Positions 6,860-7,607 of a stretch of 7,607 nt of DNA are shown here, in pieces (the first letter of the stretch is position 1; each line of letters opens with the position of its first letter). A program made the translations under genes and the position numbers. Origin of the DNA: Spirosoma sp. (lineage in GTDB: Bacteria > Bacteroidota > Bacteroidia > Cytophagales > Spirosomataceae); contig JAQBNX010000467.1 in the NCBI GenBank assembly GCA_028288385.1, forward strand, positions 1 to 7,607, in the 5' to 3' direction. Below the pieces are notes generated by a model that saw nothing but the letters and a program-made list of their open reading frames with translations, searched no databases and was not told the DNA's origin.

Positions 6860-7607
6860 CTATACATCCTTCATCAGGCCTCTCCGGCGGAGTAAGGGAT
6901 TGATGTCGGGTTCGGCACCCCGGAAGTTGCGGTAGAGTTTCATGGGTTCTTCGGTGCCGCCCCGTTCCAGAACGTTCTTCCGAAACGACTGAGCCGATTT
7001 AGGATCAAAAAGTCCTTTTAGCTTAAAGACCTCAAATGCATCGGCGTCGAGTACGGCGGACCAGATGTAGCTGTAGTAACCCGCCGAATAACCACCGGCA
7101 AAGACGTGCTGGAAGTAGGTGCTCCGATACCGTGGCGGAATCTGATCAATCAACCCAATTTTGTCCATCGCCTGCTTTTCAAAAGCGAGTACGTCGGTTG
7201 GTTCCTGACCGGGTTTGAGCGTGTGGTAGGCCAGGTCGAGCATGGATGCGGCCAGGTACTCCGTCGTCTCAAAACCCTGGTTGAACAGGCTGCTCTTTTT
7301 GATCTTCTCAACGAGTGCGTCGGGAATGACGGCGCCGGACTGATAATGTTTGGCAAACAACTTCAGCATCTCCGGCTCCATCGCCCAGTTTTCCATAATC
7401 TGCGACGGCAGTTCCACAAAATCACGCGGCACCGACGTACCCGACTGACTACCGTACGTTACGTTGGAAAGCAGGCCATGGAGTGCATGGCCGAACTCGT
7501 GGAAAAAGGTGCGGGTTTCGTCCAGGCTAAGCAGCGCGGGTGTATTTCCGGTTGGCTTTGAGAAGTTACAAACGATGGATACGACCGGCGTTATTTTTTG
7601 GCCGTTT
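6860..7607 (-). CDS. dcp: M3 family zinc oligopeptidase (Dcp-type), 3' part
   Basis: This is the C-terminal 248 residues of an M3 metallopeptidase. The frame stays open to the right edge (first full codon at 7606), so the N-terminal part, usually over 400 residues, is outside the window. The GTG at 7432 is an internal valine and would cut off the active site. In visible numbering the zinc site HEFGH is at 36-40 (7487-7501), and the third ligand is E65 in VELPSQ, 25 residues after the second His as in thimet oligopeptidase. The substrate-binding cluster is H167, Y173 and Y180 within HVFAGGYSAGYYSYIW. The segment from VCNFSKPTG through PRDFVELPSQIMENW resembles E. coli peptidyl-dipeptidase Dcp more than oligopeptidase A. 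It would cleave dipeptides or short peptides. Whether it is exported cannot be seen. It may supply or complete peptide breakdown with the S9 enzyme next door, from a separate transcript. Confidence 0.93.
   Translation of the reverse strand, partial: NGQKITPVVSIVCNFSKPTGNTPALLSLDETRTFFHEFGHALHGLLSNVTYGSQSGTSVPRDFVELPSQIMENWAMEPEMLKLFAKHYQSGAVIPDALVEKIKKSSLFNQGFETTEYLAASMLDLAYHTLKPGQEPTDVLAFEKQAMDKIGLIDQIPPRYRSTYFQHVFAGGYSAGYYSYIWSAVLDADAFEVFKLKGLFDPKSAQSFRKNVLERGGTEEPMKLYRNFRGAEPDINPLLRRRGLMKDV

Noticed and set aside
7106..7561. Long + strand open frame (151 codons) opposite the M3 peptidase
   Set aside because: It is antisense to the HEFGH-containing frame and has no recognisable domain.

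Overview
The window looks like chromosomal DNA from a Bacteroidota bacterium, most likely of order Cytophagales (Spirosoma-like). This rests on protein style and DNA features: a Bacteroidota-type signal peptidase I with a long ectodomain, secreted hydrolases with Sec signal peptides, AT-rich start regions without Shine-Dalgarno sequences, and a GC content of roughly 50%. The genus is inferred and was not tested by any search.

Layout: three genes run on the + strand and four on the - strand, with the two groups converging near 2336. On the + strand are the 3' part of a signal peptidase I gene (1-644) with a strong terminator (665-718), then a thioredoxin-reductase-like ferredoxin/flavodoxin--NADP+ reductase (918-1922), then an adrenodoxin-type [2Fe-2S] ferredoxin (2014-2334). 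On the - strand, read from the right edge leftwards, are the 3' part of an M3 (Dcp-type) zinc oligopeptidase (6860-7607) with its terminator (6801-6832), a secreted S9 prolyl-oligopeptidase-family peptidase (4715-6631) ending in a perfect 38-nt palindromic terminator (4651-4688), and a probable two-gene operon of a secreted beta-lactamase-fold serine hydrolase (2875-4455, GTG start) and an exported RidA-family protein (2338-2859). The ferredoxin and ridA stop codons are only 3 nt apart, with no conventional terminator between them.

How the genes may work together: the + strand pair is a plausible NADPH -> FAD reductase -> [2Fe-2S] electron-transfer module. The - strand genes are mostly envelope hydrolases suited to peptide or amide breakdown. 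The RidA-like protein is unusual because this normally cytosolic imine-deaminase family here carries a Sec signal peptide and sits 15 nt downstream of a secreted serine hydrolase. No gap between genes exceeds 300 nt (the largest are 273, 259 and 228 nt). I see no tRNA, rRNA, CRISPR array, insertion sequence or phage element. The window is mostly ordinary housekeeping and catabolic DNA. The exported hydrolase-RidA pair and the ferredoxin-reductase pair are the parts most worth following up.
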